A DNA stretch of 64,000 bases from Acidobacteriota bacterium (GCA_003697135.1 RFGC01000037.1:232764-296763); one strand, 5' to 3'. Shown: positions 54,002-63,018, counted from the stretch's first letter. The notes: generated by a model not told the origin, from the letters alone. Made by a program: numbers and translations.

Positions 54002-54055
54002 ATTCATTTTGAATGGGAATCATCTATTTTGAGTAAGAATTCATTCATTTTGAAT
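54002..54055 (-). promoter_or_regulatory. Three phased palindromes, probable activator (UAS) sites
   Basis: ATTCATTTTGAAT (arms ATTCA/TGAAT) occurs perfectly at 54002-54014 and 54043-54055, and a degraded copy, TCTATTTTGAGT, lies between them at about 54023-54034. Their centres are about 20-21 bases apart, two turns of the helix. They sit about 83-136 bases upstream of the predicted sigma-54 start point, the usual place for enhancer sites, and the last overlaps the 3' end of the activator gene. Confidence 0.6.
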
Positions 54056-55513
54056 GAAAATCTTAGAGAAAGGCTCAAATCTCTGCAATAAGTTTTCAAG
54101 GTTTCTGAAATCATTTTTTTGATTGGGTGGTTTTTGCAAACCGTATAGTTTGATTTTTCTTTTCAGTGTTGAGAGAGAAATTCCAAGTTTTTTGCTGGTT
54201 TTTGCTAGGTTATAGTCAGTTTTTCGTAAAGCAAATTCGATATAAAGTCTTTCGATTTCTGCTAGTGTCAAAATTTCGTTTTGTGAAAAGTTTTGAATTT
54301 TGTAAAGCTCAAAATGCGGCTCGAAGATTGGTTGGCCATCGCTAGTTGTGGAACTTGTAGAATTTGAGTTGATGAATCTTGACGGAAAAAGTTTCTCGCC
54401 GTCTTGCAAGATTAGGCTTCGTTCTATTAGATTACGAAGTTCACGGATATTGCCGGGAAAATTGTAATCTTGTAGTTTTTTAATTTCTTCGGGCGGAATA
54501 GATATATTTTTCCCAGAAGCCAGTTGACGCAAGAAATGTTGACACAGCAAAGGAATATCTTCTTTTCGTAGGCGTAAAGGCGGAATATGTATGTGCAATA
54601 CACTCAAACGGTAGAAAAGATCGCTACGCAATTTTTTCTCTTTCAATGCTTTTTCGGGCTCGATGTTTGTAGCGGCTATAATGCGAACGTCAACTTTGCG
54701 AATAACATTACTGCCCAATCTTCTGATTTCGCAGGTTTCTATTGCGCTTAGGAGTTTACTTTGAAGACTTAATGGCATTTCACATATTTCATCGAGAAAT
54801 AAGGTTCCTCGGTTGGCTAGCTCAAAGAGACCATATTTTGTCTGGTTAGCGCCTGTAAAAGCCCCGCGCTCGAAGCCAAAAAGTTCTGCTTCAATCAGAT
54901 GTTCTGGAAGAGCAGCACAGTTGATTTGCACGAAAGGCTTTTTACGACGCTCACTCATTTGGTGAATCGAGGAGGCCAATAAACCTTTGCCTGTTCCTGT
55001 TTCTCCGGTGATGAGAACTGGCACATTACAAGTTGCGGCTTTTGATGCTAGTTTTTCTAGTTGTCGGTGAATGTGAGATGAGCCAACAAGAACTGCTTTT
55101 TCGTAATTTTGCTTGCGATCCTGAAGGTGTTGAATGTTTTCAAACTCGATTGCAAGTTGAGCGTGTTCAATTTTTATTCGTAATTCTTCTAAATCAATCG
55201 GTTTCGTTAGGTAGTCGTAAGCTCCATTCTTGACAGCCTGAACAGCAGTTTTAATACTTGGATAAGCTGTTATGACAATCACTTTGGTTTTTTCATTAAA
55301 TTTTCTGCAGTGATTTATCAACTCCATGCCATTTCCATCGGGCAGGCTATTGTCAACAAGTAGAACGTCAAAACAAAGGCGTTTCATCTCTTGAATTGCT
55401 TGTTGAAGCGTATGAGCAACTGTAATGTCAAACTCTGGCAGGCCATCTTTCAATGCCAAGCAGAATAATTCATCATCATCAACTAGAAGTATCTTCAAGT
55501 TCATAAAGGACAT
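54041..55513 (-). CDS. NtrC-family sigma-54-dependent response regulator
   Basis: 490 residues. Receiver domain (about 5-120) with phospho-acceptor Asp54 in L-L-V-D-N-S-L-P-D; AAA+ domain (about 140-375) with Walker A G-E-T-G-T-G-K-G, the sigma-54 contact loop G-A-F-T-G-A and Walker B L-F-L-D-E-I; Fis-type helix-turn-helix at the end (N-L-A-K-T-S-K-K-L-G-I-S-L-S-T-L-K-R). It should bind the palindromes just beyond its own stop codon and activate the sigma-54 promoter there. The likely kinase is the LOV histidine kinase encoded 123 bases upstream on the same strand. Confidence 0.94.
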   Translation of the reverse strand: MSFMNLKILLVDDDELFCLALKDGLPEFDITVAHTLQQAIQEMKRLCFDVLLVDNSLPDGNGMELINHCRKFNEKTKVIVITAYPSIKTAVQAVKNGAYDYLTKPIDLEELRIKIEHAQLAIEFENIQHLQDRKQNYEKAVLVGSSHIHRQLEKLASKAATCNVPVLITGETGTGKGLLASSIHQMSERRKKPFVQINCAALPEHLIEAELFGFERGAFTGANQTKYGLFELANRGTLFLDEICEMPLSLQSKLLSAIETCEIRRLGSNVIRKVDVRIIAATNIEPEKALKEKKLRSDLFYRLSVLHIHIPPLRLRKEDIPLLCQHFLRQLASGKNISIPPEEIKKLQDYNFPGNIRELRNLIERSLILQDGEKLFPSRFINSNSTSSTTSDGQPIFEPHFELYKIQNFSQNEILTLAEIERLYIEFALRKTDYNLAKTSKKLGISLSTLKRKIKLYGLQKPPNQKNDFRNLENLLQRFEPFSKIFIQNE

Positions 55514-55515
55514 AG

Positions 55516-55611
55516 TTTCAAATTAAGTTGCGAAATTTTTTATCGTTGATGTATTGCCACTGCGCAATCTACGACATTTCAAATCAACTCTAGTTGCAAA
55601 ATTTTTTCGTT
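55516..55611. repeat. Imperfect direct repeat upstream of the activator gene
   Basis: A roughly 32-35 base unit containing TTTCAAAT ... AGTTGC[G/A]AAATTTTTT and a following CGTT occurs at 55516-55547 and again at 55577-55611, in the gap between the LOV kinase and the NtrC-type gene. It may hold regulator sites; function unknown. Confidence 0.5.
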
Positions 55612-55636
55612 TGCACTTCGTAAGGTTGCCGTGATT

Positions 55637-57523
55637 TCAAACGCTGAAAGCAATGTGAACGGTTGTTCCTTTTGCTCCTAACTCACTATTGAGAGAAGCA
55701 TTGTCTTTGTTTCGGCTTGAAATGAAAATAAAGGCATTCATTTTTGCAAGCATCTTTTTACAGATCACTAAACCTAGACCAGTTCCGTGCTTTTTTGATG
55801 TGTAAAATGGCTTGAAAAGATTGTTTAGTTGTTCTTGACTCATACCACAACCATTATCGCTGATCGAAACATTAACTGTGCTGTTTGTTTGCCACAGTCG
55901 AATTCTTATAAAAGGTGTTTCTTCTTCTTCAAGCGCGTCAACAGCGTTTGACATTATGTTCATGAGGACGTGGTAGAACGCTCTTGAGTCTAGGGAAACT
56001 GTAACATCTTTACAGTCTTCTTCACTGTCGAAAAATATCCTAATGCCTTTGTCTTCTAAGTTCTTCTGTGCAGTCTTTACAAAGTTGCAGATAAAGTCAT
56101 AAATCCTGACGGGTTTCAGTTCAACATCTTCATAGAGGTTAAATGATTTTAGCGTTTGCAGTAGGTATTCAATTCGTTCCATTTCGGACAACGAACGATC
56201 AACATATTCAACGATCTTTTCACAAGGCCATTGTTGAATATTTTTCCTAAGAACATTAAGTGCTGTTTTAGCAGAGTTTAGTGGATTTCCTATTTCATGG
56301 CGAATTCCTGCAAAAATATAGCCTATGTTTTCTGATAGGTTAATAGCTTCAGCAATAGCTTCGAGTTGTTTCTTCTCTGTTACATCGCGTTGGATATGAA
56401 GAAGTCTGGTGATTTTACCAGCTTCATCTTTGATCGGGGAGATGGTTGCTTCCTCGTAAAGCCTTTCCCCATCTTTTCTTTTGCTGATATATTCTCCATC
56501 CCAAACTTGGCCGTTCAGGACTTTGGATTGGATTTCTGCAATTATGTCTTTCGACGATGGCTCAAAATATAACTCAAAAAGATTTAGCCCTACAATTTCA
56601 GAATTTTTCCATTTGGTTTTGCGCTCAAAACTTTTGTTAACTTGTTCAACGTTTCCGTTAGTATCTGTTATCACGATAGAATCAAAAGCTTGTTGAATAG
56701 CTTTGTTCAGCCACTCAAGCTGAGCTATCATTTCTTTTTGAGAAGTCATGTCTCTTACTAGATGAACTCGTTTTGTTAGGTTGCCGTTTACAGTGATTGG
56801 GTAGTTTGAAATTTCGTAATAACCTGTTCTATCGGTAAACTGAAATTCTGCTTTGGTAACAAGAAGCAAATCTTCTGCATCATCTTTACTGTCGAATGTA
56901 GTAGAAGCAAAAAGTTCTCTAACTGATGAACCTATCAACTTAGGAAAATCGGAGTTAAAGAAGGTTGCAGTTGCTTTATTACAGCGAATTATTTTACCAT
57001 CGGCATCGGTGAGAATTATCAGGTCGTTAATTGCGTCTGCCGTGATTAGCCATTCGTGTTTTGCATTCATTACGCTTTCAAAAAGTTCCATCTTGGTGCT
57101 AATGTCAATTTGGGTTCCCATAAAGTAAGTTAATCGTCCTTCATCATTAAAAACCGGGTAGATTTGTAACTCATTCCAAAAGGTGCTCCCATCTTTGCGG
57201 TAGTTGAGTATCAGAGTTTTAACAGGTTCAGCCTTTTCGATTGCTCGGCGGATTAGAGCAATAGTTTCCGGATTGGTTTTAGGACCTTGCAGAAAACGAC
57301 AGTTTCGACCTAGTACTTCGTTGGGGTTGTAACCTGTGAGTTTGCAAAAGGTCTTGTTGCAATAGATTATTGGATTATCTTTGGCTTGAGCGTTTGTGAT
57401 GACTATTCCTACGGGAACTTCTTGGATTGCTTTGCGAAATATCTCGTCAAAGTTTGGAGAGCTTTTTTCGTTGTTAGGCAACTTTAGATGAGCATTTTTA
57501 GTTTCGGTGTTTATCATAAGCAT
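55637..57523 (-). CDS. LOV-PAS-PAS sensor histidine kinase (predicted blue-light sensor)
   Basis: 628 residues, no membrane segment. The first PAS domain (about 30-140) is a LOV domain: G-R-N-C-R-F-L-Q-G with the flavin-reactive Cys75, then N-Y-R-K-D-G-S-T-F-W-N-E-L and G-T-Q-I-D-I, which supply the flavin-binding Asn and Gln residues. Two more PAS domains follow (about 160-265 and 275-390). The kinase has the His of G-I-R-H-E-I-G-N-P-L-N (about 409), an N-box with N-I-M-S-N-A-V-D-A, D-N-G-C-G-M and G-T-G-L-G-L. It would phosphorylate the NtrC-type regulator in response to blue light. ATG 57523 is used; TTG 57553 is possible. Confidence 0.92.
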   Translation of the reverse strand: MLMINTETKNAHLKLPNNEKSSPNFDEIFRKAIQEVPVGIVITNAQAKDNPIIYCNKTFCKLTGYNPNEVLGRNCRFLQGPKTNPETIALIRRAIEKAEPVKTLILNYRKDGSTFWNELQIYPVFNDEGRLTYFMGTQIDISTKMELFESVMNAKHEWLITADAINDLIILTDADGKIIRCNKATATFFNSDFPKLIGSSVRELFASTTFDSKDDAEDLLLVTKAEFQFTDRTGYYEISNYPITVNGNLTKRVHLVRDMTSQKEMIAQLEWLNKAIQQAFDSIVITDTNGNVEQVNKSFERKTKWKNSEIVGLNLFELYFEPSSKDIIAEIQSKVLNGQVWDGEYISKRKDGERLYEEATISPIKDEAGKITRLLHIQRDVTEKKQLEAIAEAINLSENIGYIFAGIRHEIGNPLNSAKTALNVLRKNIQQWPCEKIVEYVDRSLSEMERIEYLLQTLKSFNLYEDVELKPVRIYDFICNFVKTAQKNLEDKGIRIFFDSEEDCKDVTVSLDSRAFYHVLMNIMSNAVDALEEEETPFIRIRLWQTNSTVNVSISDNGCGMSQEQLNNLFKPFYTSKKHGTGLGLVICKKMLAKMNAFIFISSRNKDNASLNSELGAKGTTVHIAFSV

Positions 57524-57684
57524 ATTATTGTCTGTATTATCGTTAGTGGTCAACAGTTTTGTTTACGAAAAGATAGTTAAATTCGCTGTATGAATGACTT
57601 TATAAAACTACGCGTCTTAACTTGCTTTTAACATACTTTTTATGGCAATTTATCAAAAAGCAGGTTCTTGAGAGGAGTAAGATT

Positions 57685-58641
57685 ATGCTTGACTCCGCAT
57701 CAGCCAGAAAAAAGAAAGTGCAGGAGAATTCAGAGTTTTTGCCCTTTCCTTTTAACAAGAGGAATTTTTGCTACTACGAACCTATTGAGAAAAGGATAGA
57801 TGCGGCTCGTGTTTTAGTTGTGAATTGTTTGCTTCGATATGAATCTGACCTATCCGAGTTGGCAAAAGCAGAATGGGGAGATGACATACCGACAAAATTA
57901 AGACTTGAGAACAAGATCTCTTCAATGGCCTGCGATAACATCGCAAAAAATGTCATTCGTTTAGTTCGCCAGCCGAAATTTTTAACCGTGCATTTATCGG
58001 AGATAGAAGAAGCAGAAAAGGATTTTCGACCTGATGCTATCGTGATGAGTGGGACGCTTTCAGATTTCGACTACTACAATCCTGAGCATCTTGAAAAGGC
58101 CATGGATTTTTTGAGAACCACAAAGACACCGATTTTAGCGATTTGTGGTTCTCATCAGTTGGTTGGAGTGGCTTTCGGGTGCAAGTTGAAAACTCTGGAC
58201 GGTTTTGAACCGTGGCAAAAACGCACGAACCGAGTCGTTGAGTATCAGTATCGTTTTATCAAAATAGTTGATGTTACCGATCCGATATTTGCTGGTGTGG
58301 CTGGAAGAAGTCGGGAATCTGCTGAAGGCAGAGTCTGGCAAGATTACACTCTGGAAGATGACGTTTTGAGAGTTTGGCAAAACCACGGGCTTCAGGTCGC
58401 AGGTGTCCCAGAAGAATTCAAACTTCTTGCTACATCGTATCTATGTAAAAATCAAATGATGGTGAAGCGCTCTGACAATCAATTGATTTACTCTGTGCAA
58501 TTTCATCTCGAAAAGTCTTTTGAGGACTGGTCTAAAAACCCAACAAGATGGGAGCATCCAAACGAGTCACGCGACGGACGCATCCTTTTTGAAAACTTCT
58601 TAAAACTTGCTTTGGCAAAAAAGAATCAAGAAACACGCTAG
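57685..58641 (+). CDS. Class I glutamine-amidotransferase-like protein
   Basis: 318 residues. The triad of class I GATases is present: nucleophile Cys154 in A-I-C-G-S-H-Q, and His274 and Glu276 in Q-F-H-L-E. The first 100 residues have no recognised fold. No acceptor synthase domain is fused or adjacent, so it may be a glutamine- or gamma-glutamyl-hydrolysing enzyme of unknown pathway. GAGAGGAG 6-7 bases upstream fixes the start. It is divergent from the LOV kinase, so the two share a control region. Confidence 0.82.
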   Translation: MLDSASARKKKVQENSEFLPFPFNKRNFCYYEPIEKRIDAARVLVVNCLLRYESDLSELAKAEWGDDIPTKLRLENKISSMACDNIAKNVIRLVRQPKFLTVHLSEIEEAEKDFRPDAIVMSGTLSDFDYYNPEHLEKAMDFLRTTKTPILAICGSHQLVGVAFGCKLKTLDGFEPWQKRTNRVVEYQYRFIKIVDVTDPIFAGVAGRSRESAEGRVWQDYTLEDDVLRVWQNHGLQVAGVPEEFKLLATSYLCKNQMMVKRSDNQLIYSVQFHLEKSFEDWSKNPTRWEHPNESRDGRILFENFLKLALAKKNQETR

Positions 58642-58856
58642 TTTGAAAATCAACCAAATCTTGTCTTCTCACAAACTGGCCTTATCAGTTTCATGATTGC
58701 GTCTGATAACGCATGTGGATTTCTGCGCATTTTTCTATGGTTGTTTGATGTTTCAATTGGGAGGCATGCCAAGCATTTCGGAAAATTTGTTTAAGAGTTC
58801 CGGCAGAGATTCTGTTAAATTTCTTTGAGGTTCTAGGTGGGTTGGAGAGAGAGTTG

Positions 58857-58868
58857 GGTAAAATAGAG
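58857..58868 (+). promoter_or_regulatory. TAAAAT -10-like element directly before the VWA gene
   Basis: GGTAAAATAGAG ends 2 bases before the ATG. The same 12 bases occur upstream of pfkA at 6892-6903. If TAAAAT is a -10 box here, the transcript would begin close to the ATG (leaderless). No -35 is clear in either case. Confidence 0.35.
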
Positions 58869-58870
58869 TT

Positions 58871-60853
58871 ATGTTAAAAGGTTTTGCAGGCTTATTTATT
58901 GCCTTACTCTCCCAGTTTTCCGGATTAAGGAAGTCATGCAAGCAAGGTTTAGTAGTCTTGTTTTTTGTATTACTTTCGCAATTTTCACTTGCTCAAACCA
59001 AGACGCTGGAATTAAGGGACTCAGACGAGCAAATTGAGATTAGGAATTATCACGGGCGGATTTCTATTGTAGCCAGTGAAGCGGTAGAAGGAAAACTTGT
59101 CATTGGTGCAAAATCGGCGGACGGTAATGATGGGTTTGAGCTTATCAATGTGGATCGCAGAAAAGGTCGTATCGCAGTCACAGTGAGCGCAAAAAACGAG
59201 AAGGCTAGAGTTGACCTTGAGTTAAAAGTTCCCGAAAACTTGCGCATAAAGGCGGAAACACGAGAAGGGGAGATAAAATTTTCAGGAAAATTTGCTTCAT
59301 GCGAAGCTACAACGGAGACAGGAACGATTGTAGCTGATATTCCGCCTGAGAATCTGGAGTATTCTTTCGTGTGGTTGAGTTCCTATCCAAGGTTCATGAG
59401 TGATGTTCCGCTATCTGAAATTGAAGAAAAAGCTGGCGGGAGATTCGTAATTTCAGGTAAATTGGGTGAAGAAAACAACAAAGCCGGAAGGAAAACCAAA
59501 AAAGCTTCGGAAAGAAAGTCTGATAAGAAAGAGGCTGTTGAGAAGTCCGATGAAAACGGACTCGAAAAAGGCATCAACGAGAGTTCTGAAGCTAATGAAA
59601 GTAGCCTGAAAGGAAACAAAGAAGCATCCCTTGGGGACGGAAATTCAGGCAGTTCTAAGGCGTCTGAAGGCGAAAATCTGCCTGAAGATAAAAACTCAAA
59701 AGCCATTAAGAAAAACAAAAAGGGCGGCTTCGAGCGCACGGTGTCGCTTAATTTCAAAACATCACGCGGGATAATTCTTTTCAATATTCAGCCTTCGGAA
59801 GTCCCTTCGGATTTGAAAGAAAAGCCTTTAACTGAAGCGGCTAAAGCTATCATACGAAGTGGCGATAGTCTTTTGATGGAAGCCATTAGACGCGTCAGTC
59901 CCAGATATTTCGGCGATTACGCTAAAACTTTGCCACCACGGAAAAACGAACCTGTTCTGAAGAGAAAAGAATCTATCGAAACTGGTAACAACCTTGAGTT
60001 GAGAACGGCTGTTGTTCGAGTGCTGGATGCGCAGAATCTTGCGGTCAAAGGCTTGGGCAAAGATGATTTCATCGTATTTGAAAATGGCGAGCAAAGAGAA
60101 GTAATTTCAGTTGAGCAAGCGACCGCGCCAATGAACATAGTTCTTTTGGTAGATACTTCTGGAAGCGTTGAAAATTATGCAGATTTTTTGCGTCGTGCCG
60201 CCCGCGCTTTCATCAATACTATGGACAAAAAAGATAGTATCTCGATAGTTGCATTCAACGAAGATGTAAAAATTCTTTCTGGTTTTACGACGGACAGACA
60301 GAAACTTTCTGAATCTGTGGATGAACTCGATACGGGAGGCGGAACAGCTTATTACGATGCGCTGGCTTTCACACTAGTTGAGGTTTTGCGTCCACTTAAA
60401 GGCAAACGCACTGCCATAGTTATTCTCTCTGATGGTGATGATAACCGATCCTTTTTGCCTTTTGAATCTCTTCTAGGGTCAATTCAGGAAAGCGGAGCTT
60501 TGATTTATCCGCTCTATGTGCCTTCTGCATTGATTGCAAATTCATCACAGACCGATCCAAATAATTCTGCCGATCCGGTTTGGACAAAATACATGTCTTT
60601 AACGTCGAAAGCCGAAAAAGAAGGCGCACGACTTGCAGAAGTTTCTGGTGGAGTTTATTATCCGATTCGGCGCTTGAGCGATATTCAAAAAGCCTATGAG
60701 GATATTGTCGCACAGCTACGAAGTGCTTATGTGATTAGATTCTATTCAAAACCAGCGTCCTTCGATGCTAGTTCGGATTCAAGGATCGATCCACGCATTC
60801 GTATAAGGACGAGAGACGAGCGTTTATTCGTTGATGTGCAATCGGTGGATTAG
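58871..60853 (+). CDS. Acidobacterial-type von Willebrand A domain protein, secreted
   Basis: 660 residues. Two hydrophobic stretches at the N-terminus (about 1-18 and 27-42), the second ending like a signal cleavage site (S-L-A-Q); each contains L-L-S-Q-F-S. A beta-helical DUF4097-like part (about 45-160) is followed by a long Lys/Ser/Glu-rich linker (about 195-280), then the VWA domain (about 400-640) with an intact metal site D-T-S-G-S and D-G-D-D. The C-terminal region matches the VWFA-related family known from Acidobacteria. Probable adhesion or protein-binding role outside the cytoplasm. Confidence 0.85.
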   Translation: MLKGFAGLFIALLSQFSGLRKSCKQGLVVLFFVLLSQFSLAQTKTLELRDSDEQIEIRNYHGRISIVASEAVEGKLVIGAKSADGNDGFELINVDRRKGRIAVTVSAKNEKARVDLELKVPENLRIKAETREGEIKFSGKFASCEATTETGTIVADIPPENLEYSFVWLSSYPRFMSDVPLSEIEEKAGGRFVISGKLGEENNKAGRKTKKASERKSDKKEAVEKSDENGLEKGINESSEANESSLKGNKEASLGDGNSGSSKASEGENLPEDKNSKAIKKNKKGGFERTVSLNFKTSRGIILFNIQPSEVPSDLKEKPLTEAAKAIIRSGDSLLMEAIRRVSPRYFGDYAKTLPPRKNEPVLKRKESIETGNNLELRTAVVRVLDAQNLAVKGLGKDDFIVFENGEQREVISVEQATAPMNIVLLVDTSGSVENYADFLRRAARAFINTMDKKDSISIVAFNEDVKILSGFTTDRQKLSESVDELDTGGGTAYYDALAFTLVEVLRPLKGKRTAIVILSDGDDNRSFLPFESLLGSIQESGALIYPLYVPSALIANSSQTDPNNSADPVWTKYMSLTSKAEKEGARLAEVSGGVYYPIRRLSDIQKAYEDIVAQLRSAYVIRFYSKPASFDASSDSRIDPRIRIRTRDERLFVDVQSVD

Positions 60854-60859
60854 GTTCTT

Positions 60860-62248
60860 ATGAAACTTCTTGATTTTTTAATGACAGAGCAGAAAGAGGA
60901 AGAAAAACCTTTAACGGTTTCTGAGCTTAATCAGAAGGTCAAGCAGTATTTAGAGAGCGACTTTTCTAATGTATGTGTTGAAGGCGAAATTGTAGGTTTT
61001 TCAAAGGCGCGCTCTGGGCATTGGTATTTCAGCTTGCATGATGAGAATTCTCAAATCAAAGCTGTTTGCTACGCTCATAACAATTGCCGAATAAGATTTC
61101 AGCCTTGCGATGGGCTGAAAGTGCGCGTTCGAGGGAAATTGACGGTTTATTTGCCAAAAGGCGAGTATCAGATCATCGTCGAGTCGCTTCTTCCAGTAGG
61201 AGAAGGGGCTTTGAAGGTAGCATTTGAGCAAATCAAAAGCAAGTTGGAAGCGGAAGGGTTGTTTGACGAAAGTTTGAAGCGTCCGCTTCCGATGCTACCG
61301 CGCAGGGTTGGAATAGTTACTTCGCCGGACGGAGCGGCGTTTTTTGATATTTTGAATGTTCTAACACGCCGAACAAAAACTGTTCATATTACTTTGATCC
61401 CTGCTCGCGTGCAAGGGGAAAATGCAGGCGAGGAGATTGTAAGAGCAATCAAGATGGCTAATCTTCATAATTTGATTTGTGACCAAGATGAAGAAATTGA
61501 TGTTTTGATAGTCGGGCGTGGTGGTGGTGCGCCTGAAGATTTGTGGGCTTTTAACGAAGAAGAAGTTGCCCGCGCAATTCGGGCATCTCAAATCCCTGTA
61601 ATTTCTGCTGTTGGACATGAAATAGATTTCACGATAGCCGACTATGTTGCAGACTGTCGCGCTCCAACCCCAAGCGCCGCTGCCGAGATAGTAGCTGAAG
61701 CAGAGGAAAACATAAAAAAGCATATTCGTAACTTGGAAGACAGATTAGCAAAAGAGATGAAATTGCTGATTGAGAAACGAAAATACAATCTCCGTGAGAT
61801 AGTTTCTTCATTTGCATCTAGCGGTTTACTTAAAAATTTGGACGAATCAAAAGCAAAAATCGAGTTTGCAAGGGAAAGACTTTTTCAGCAAGTTCACTCA
61901 AGGCTTAAGCTTGAAAAAGAGAAAATAATGTTTTTGGACAGAAAACTTTCGCTCTGTTCTCCGTTAAGGCGTTTTAGCGATGATAAATCAAGGCTCAAGC
62001 TAATTGAAAGCCGTTTGATTTCGGCGATGGTGGCTTTGAAAAATCGAGCAGAAAGTAACTTAAAAGCTAAAGTATCTGTTCTAAATGCAGTTTCGCCACT
62101 GTCAATCTTGGATCGAGGATTTGCGATAGTTGAGAATAAAACGGGGAAGATAATCACAGACTCTAAACAAGTAAGCCTGAATGAAGAACTCAGCATCAAA
62201 TTGGCACAAGGAAAGCTAAGAGTTTTGGTTTTGGATGTTAAGGAGTAA
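60860..62248 (+). CDS. xseA: Exodeoxyribonuclease VII large subunit
   Basis: 462 residues. N-terminal OB fold (about 20-110, V-C-V-E-G-E-I-V-G-F-S-K-A-R-S-G-H-W-Y-F-S-L), catalytic domain with G-V-V-T-S-type G-I-V-T-S-P-D-G-A-A, R-G-G-G-A-P-E-D-L-W-A-F-N and V-G-H-E-I-D-F-T, then long coiled coils and the C-terminal G-F-A-I-V segment. It degrades single-stranded DNA into oligonucleotides. Start 6 bases after the VWA stop. Confidence 0.95.
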   Translation: MKLLDFLMTEQKEEEKPLTVSELNQKVKQYLESDFSNVCVEGEIVGFSKARSGHWYFSLHDENSQIKAVCYAHNNCRIRFQPCDGLKVRVRGKLTVYLPKGEYQIIVESLLPVGEGALKVAFEQIKSKLEAEGLFDESLKRPLPMLPRRVGIVTSPDGAAFFDILNVLTRRTKTVHITLIPARVQGENAGEEIVRAIKMANLHNLICDQDEEIDVLIVGRGGGAPEDLWAFNEEEVARAIRASQIPVISAVGHEIDFTIADYVADCRAPTPSAAAEIVAEAEENIKKHIRNLEDRLAKEMKLLIEKRKYNLREIVSSFASSGLLKNLDESKAKIEFARERLFQQVHSRLKLEKEKIMFLDRKLSLCSPLRRFSDDKSRLKLIESRLISAMVALKNRAESNLKAKVSVLNAVSPLSILDRGFAIVENKTGKIITDSKQVSLNEELSIKLAQGKLRVLVLDVKE

Positions 62249-62251
62249 GAG

Positions 62252-63016
62252 ATGTCGAAAATTTTTGTAGATTTGGAAAATTCAAGCAAAATCAGGGAGA
62301 AATCGGCAATCGCTGATAAGGGCAAATTCGAGCGGAAGCAGCAACAGAAGAGAAGTTCTGCATTAAGAAAGTTTTTGATATTTTTTTTGTTAGTTGGCTT
62401 GGTATTGGGTGTTGGAGCATATTTTTACTGGCAGGACGTAAAGAAAAGGCCGCAGTATTCACTAGCTCTTTTGGTTGATGCAGCAAGGCGTGATGACTCG
62501 AAGCAAATTCAACAGTTGGTTGATGTTGATGCAGTAGTTGAAAATTTTGTCCCGCAGGTTACTGATAAAGCGATTGAGCTTTACGGGAGAAATCTTGCTC
62601 CTGGAATGATAAAGCAAGTTGCCGTTATGATTTCGCCGCTTCTTCCCACAGTTAAACAAAGGGTTTCCGCTGAAATGCTGCATGTTATTCGAGAAAAGAC
62701 GAAGCCGCTTGAGCACATTCCTTGGTGGGCTATTGCAATCGGTGCAGATAAAGTGTTAAAGACTCAAATTGAGGGTGATACAGCTTACATTAAAAGTAGC
62801 GATCCGAATAGAGAATTTGAATTGATAATGAAGCGTGAAGGTAACTTGTGGAAGGTTGTGGCAATCAAAGACGAACGCCTTGCACGGCAAGTAGCCGAAA
62901 AAATAGGCCAAGAAGTTATTTCATCAATCAGCAGGGAAGGTTTGAGAAAAGCAGGTGAAAAATTTGGAATTTCAGGAGTCGAAGATTTGATGAAAAAACT
63001 TGAGGGAGCTTTTTGA
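62252..63016 (+). CDS. DUF2939-like membrane-anchored protein
   Basis: 254 residues: a basic cytoplasmic start, one membrane helix (about 40-63, F-L-I-F-F-L-L-V-G-L-V-L-G-V-G) and an external alpha/beta part with Y-S-L-A-L-L-V-D-A-A-R-R-D-D and V-D-V-D-A-V, resembling DUF2939. Function unknown. AAGGAG 6 bases upstream. It lies between xseA (3-base gap) and xseB (overlap of the frames), so it belongs to the same transcript. Confidence 0.75.
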   Translation: MSKIFVDLENSSKIREKSAIADKGKFERKQQQKRSSALRKFLIFFLLVGLVLGVGAYFYWQDVKKRPQYSLALLVDAARRDDSKQIQQLVDVDAVVENFVPQVTDKAIELYGRNLAPGMIKQVAVMISPLLPTVKQRVSAEMLHVIREKTKPLEHIPWWAIAIGADKVLKTQIEGDTAYIKSSDPNREFELIMKREGNLWKVVAIKDERLARQVAEKIGQEVISSISREGLRKAGEKFGISGVEDLMKKLEGAF

Positions 63017-63018
63017 AT

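Noticed and set aside
57600..57684. A TGGC element before the amidotransferase gene as a second sigma-54 promoter
   Set aside because: The GG to GC spacing is 14 rather than 10 bases.
58755..58830. GGGAGG followed by ATG as a 20-residue peptide gene
   Set aside because: Only one base separates the ribosome site from the ATG, and the product has no features.
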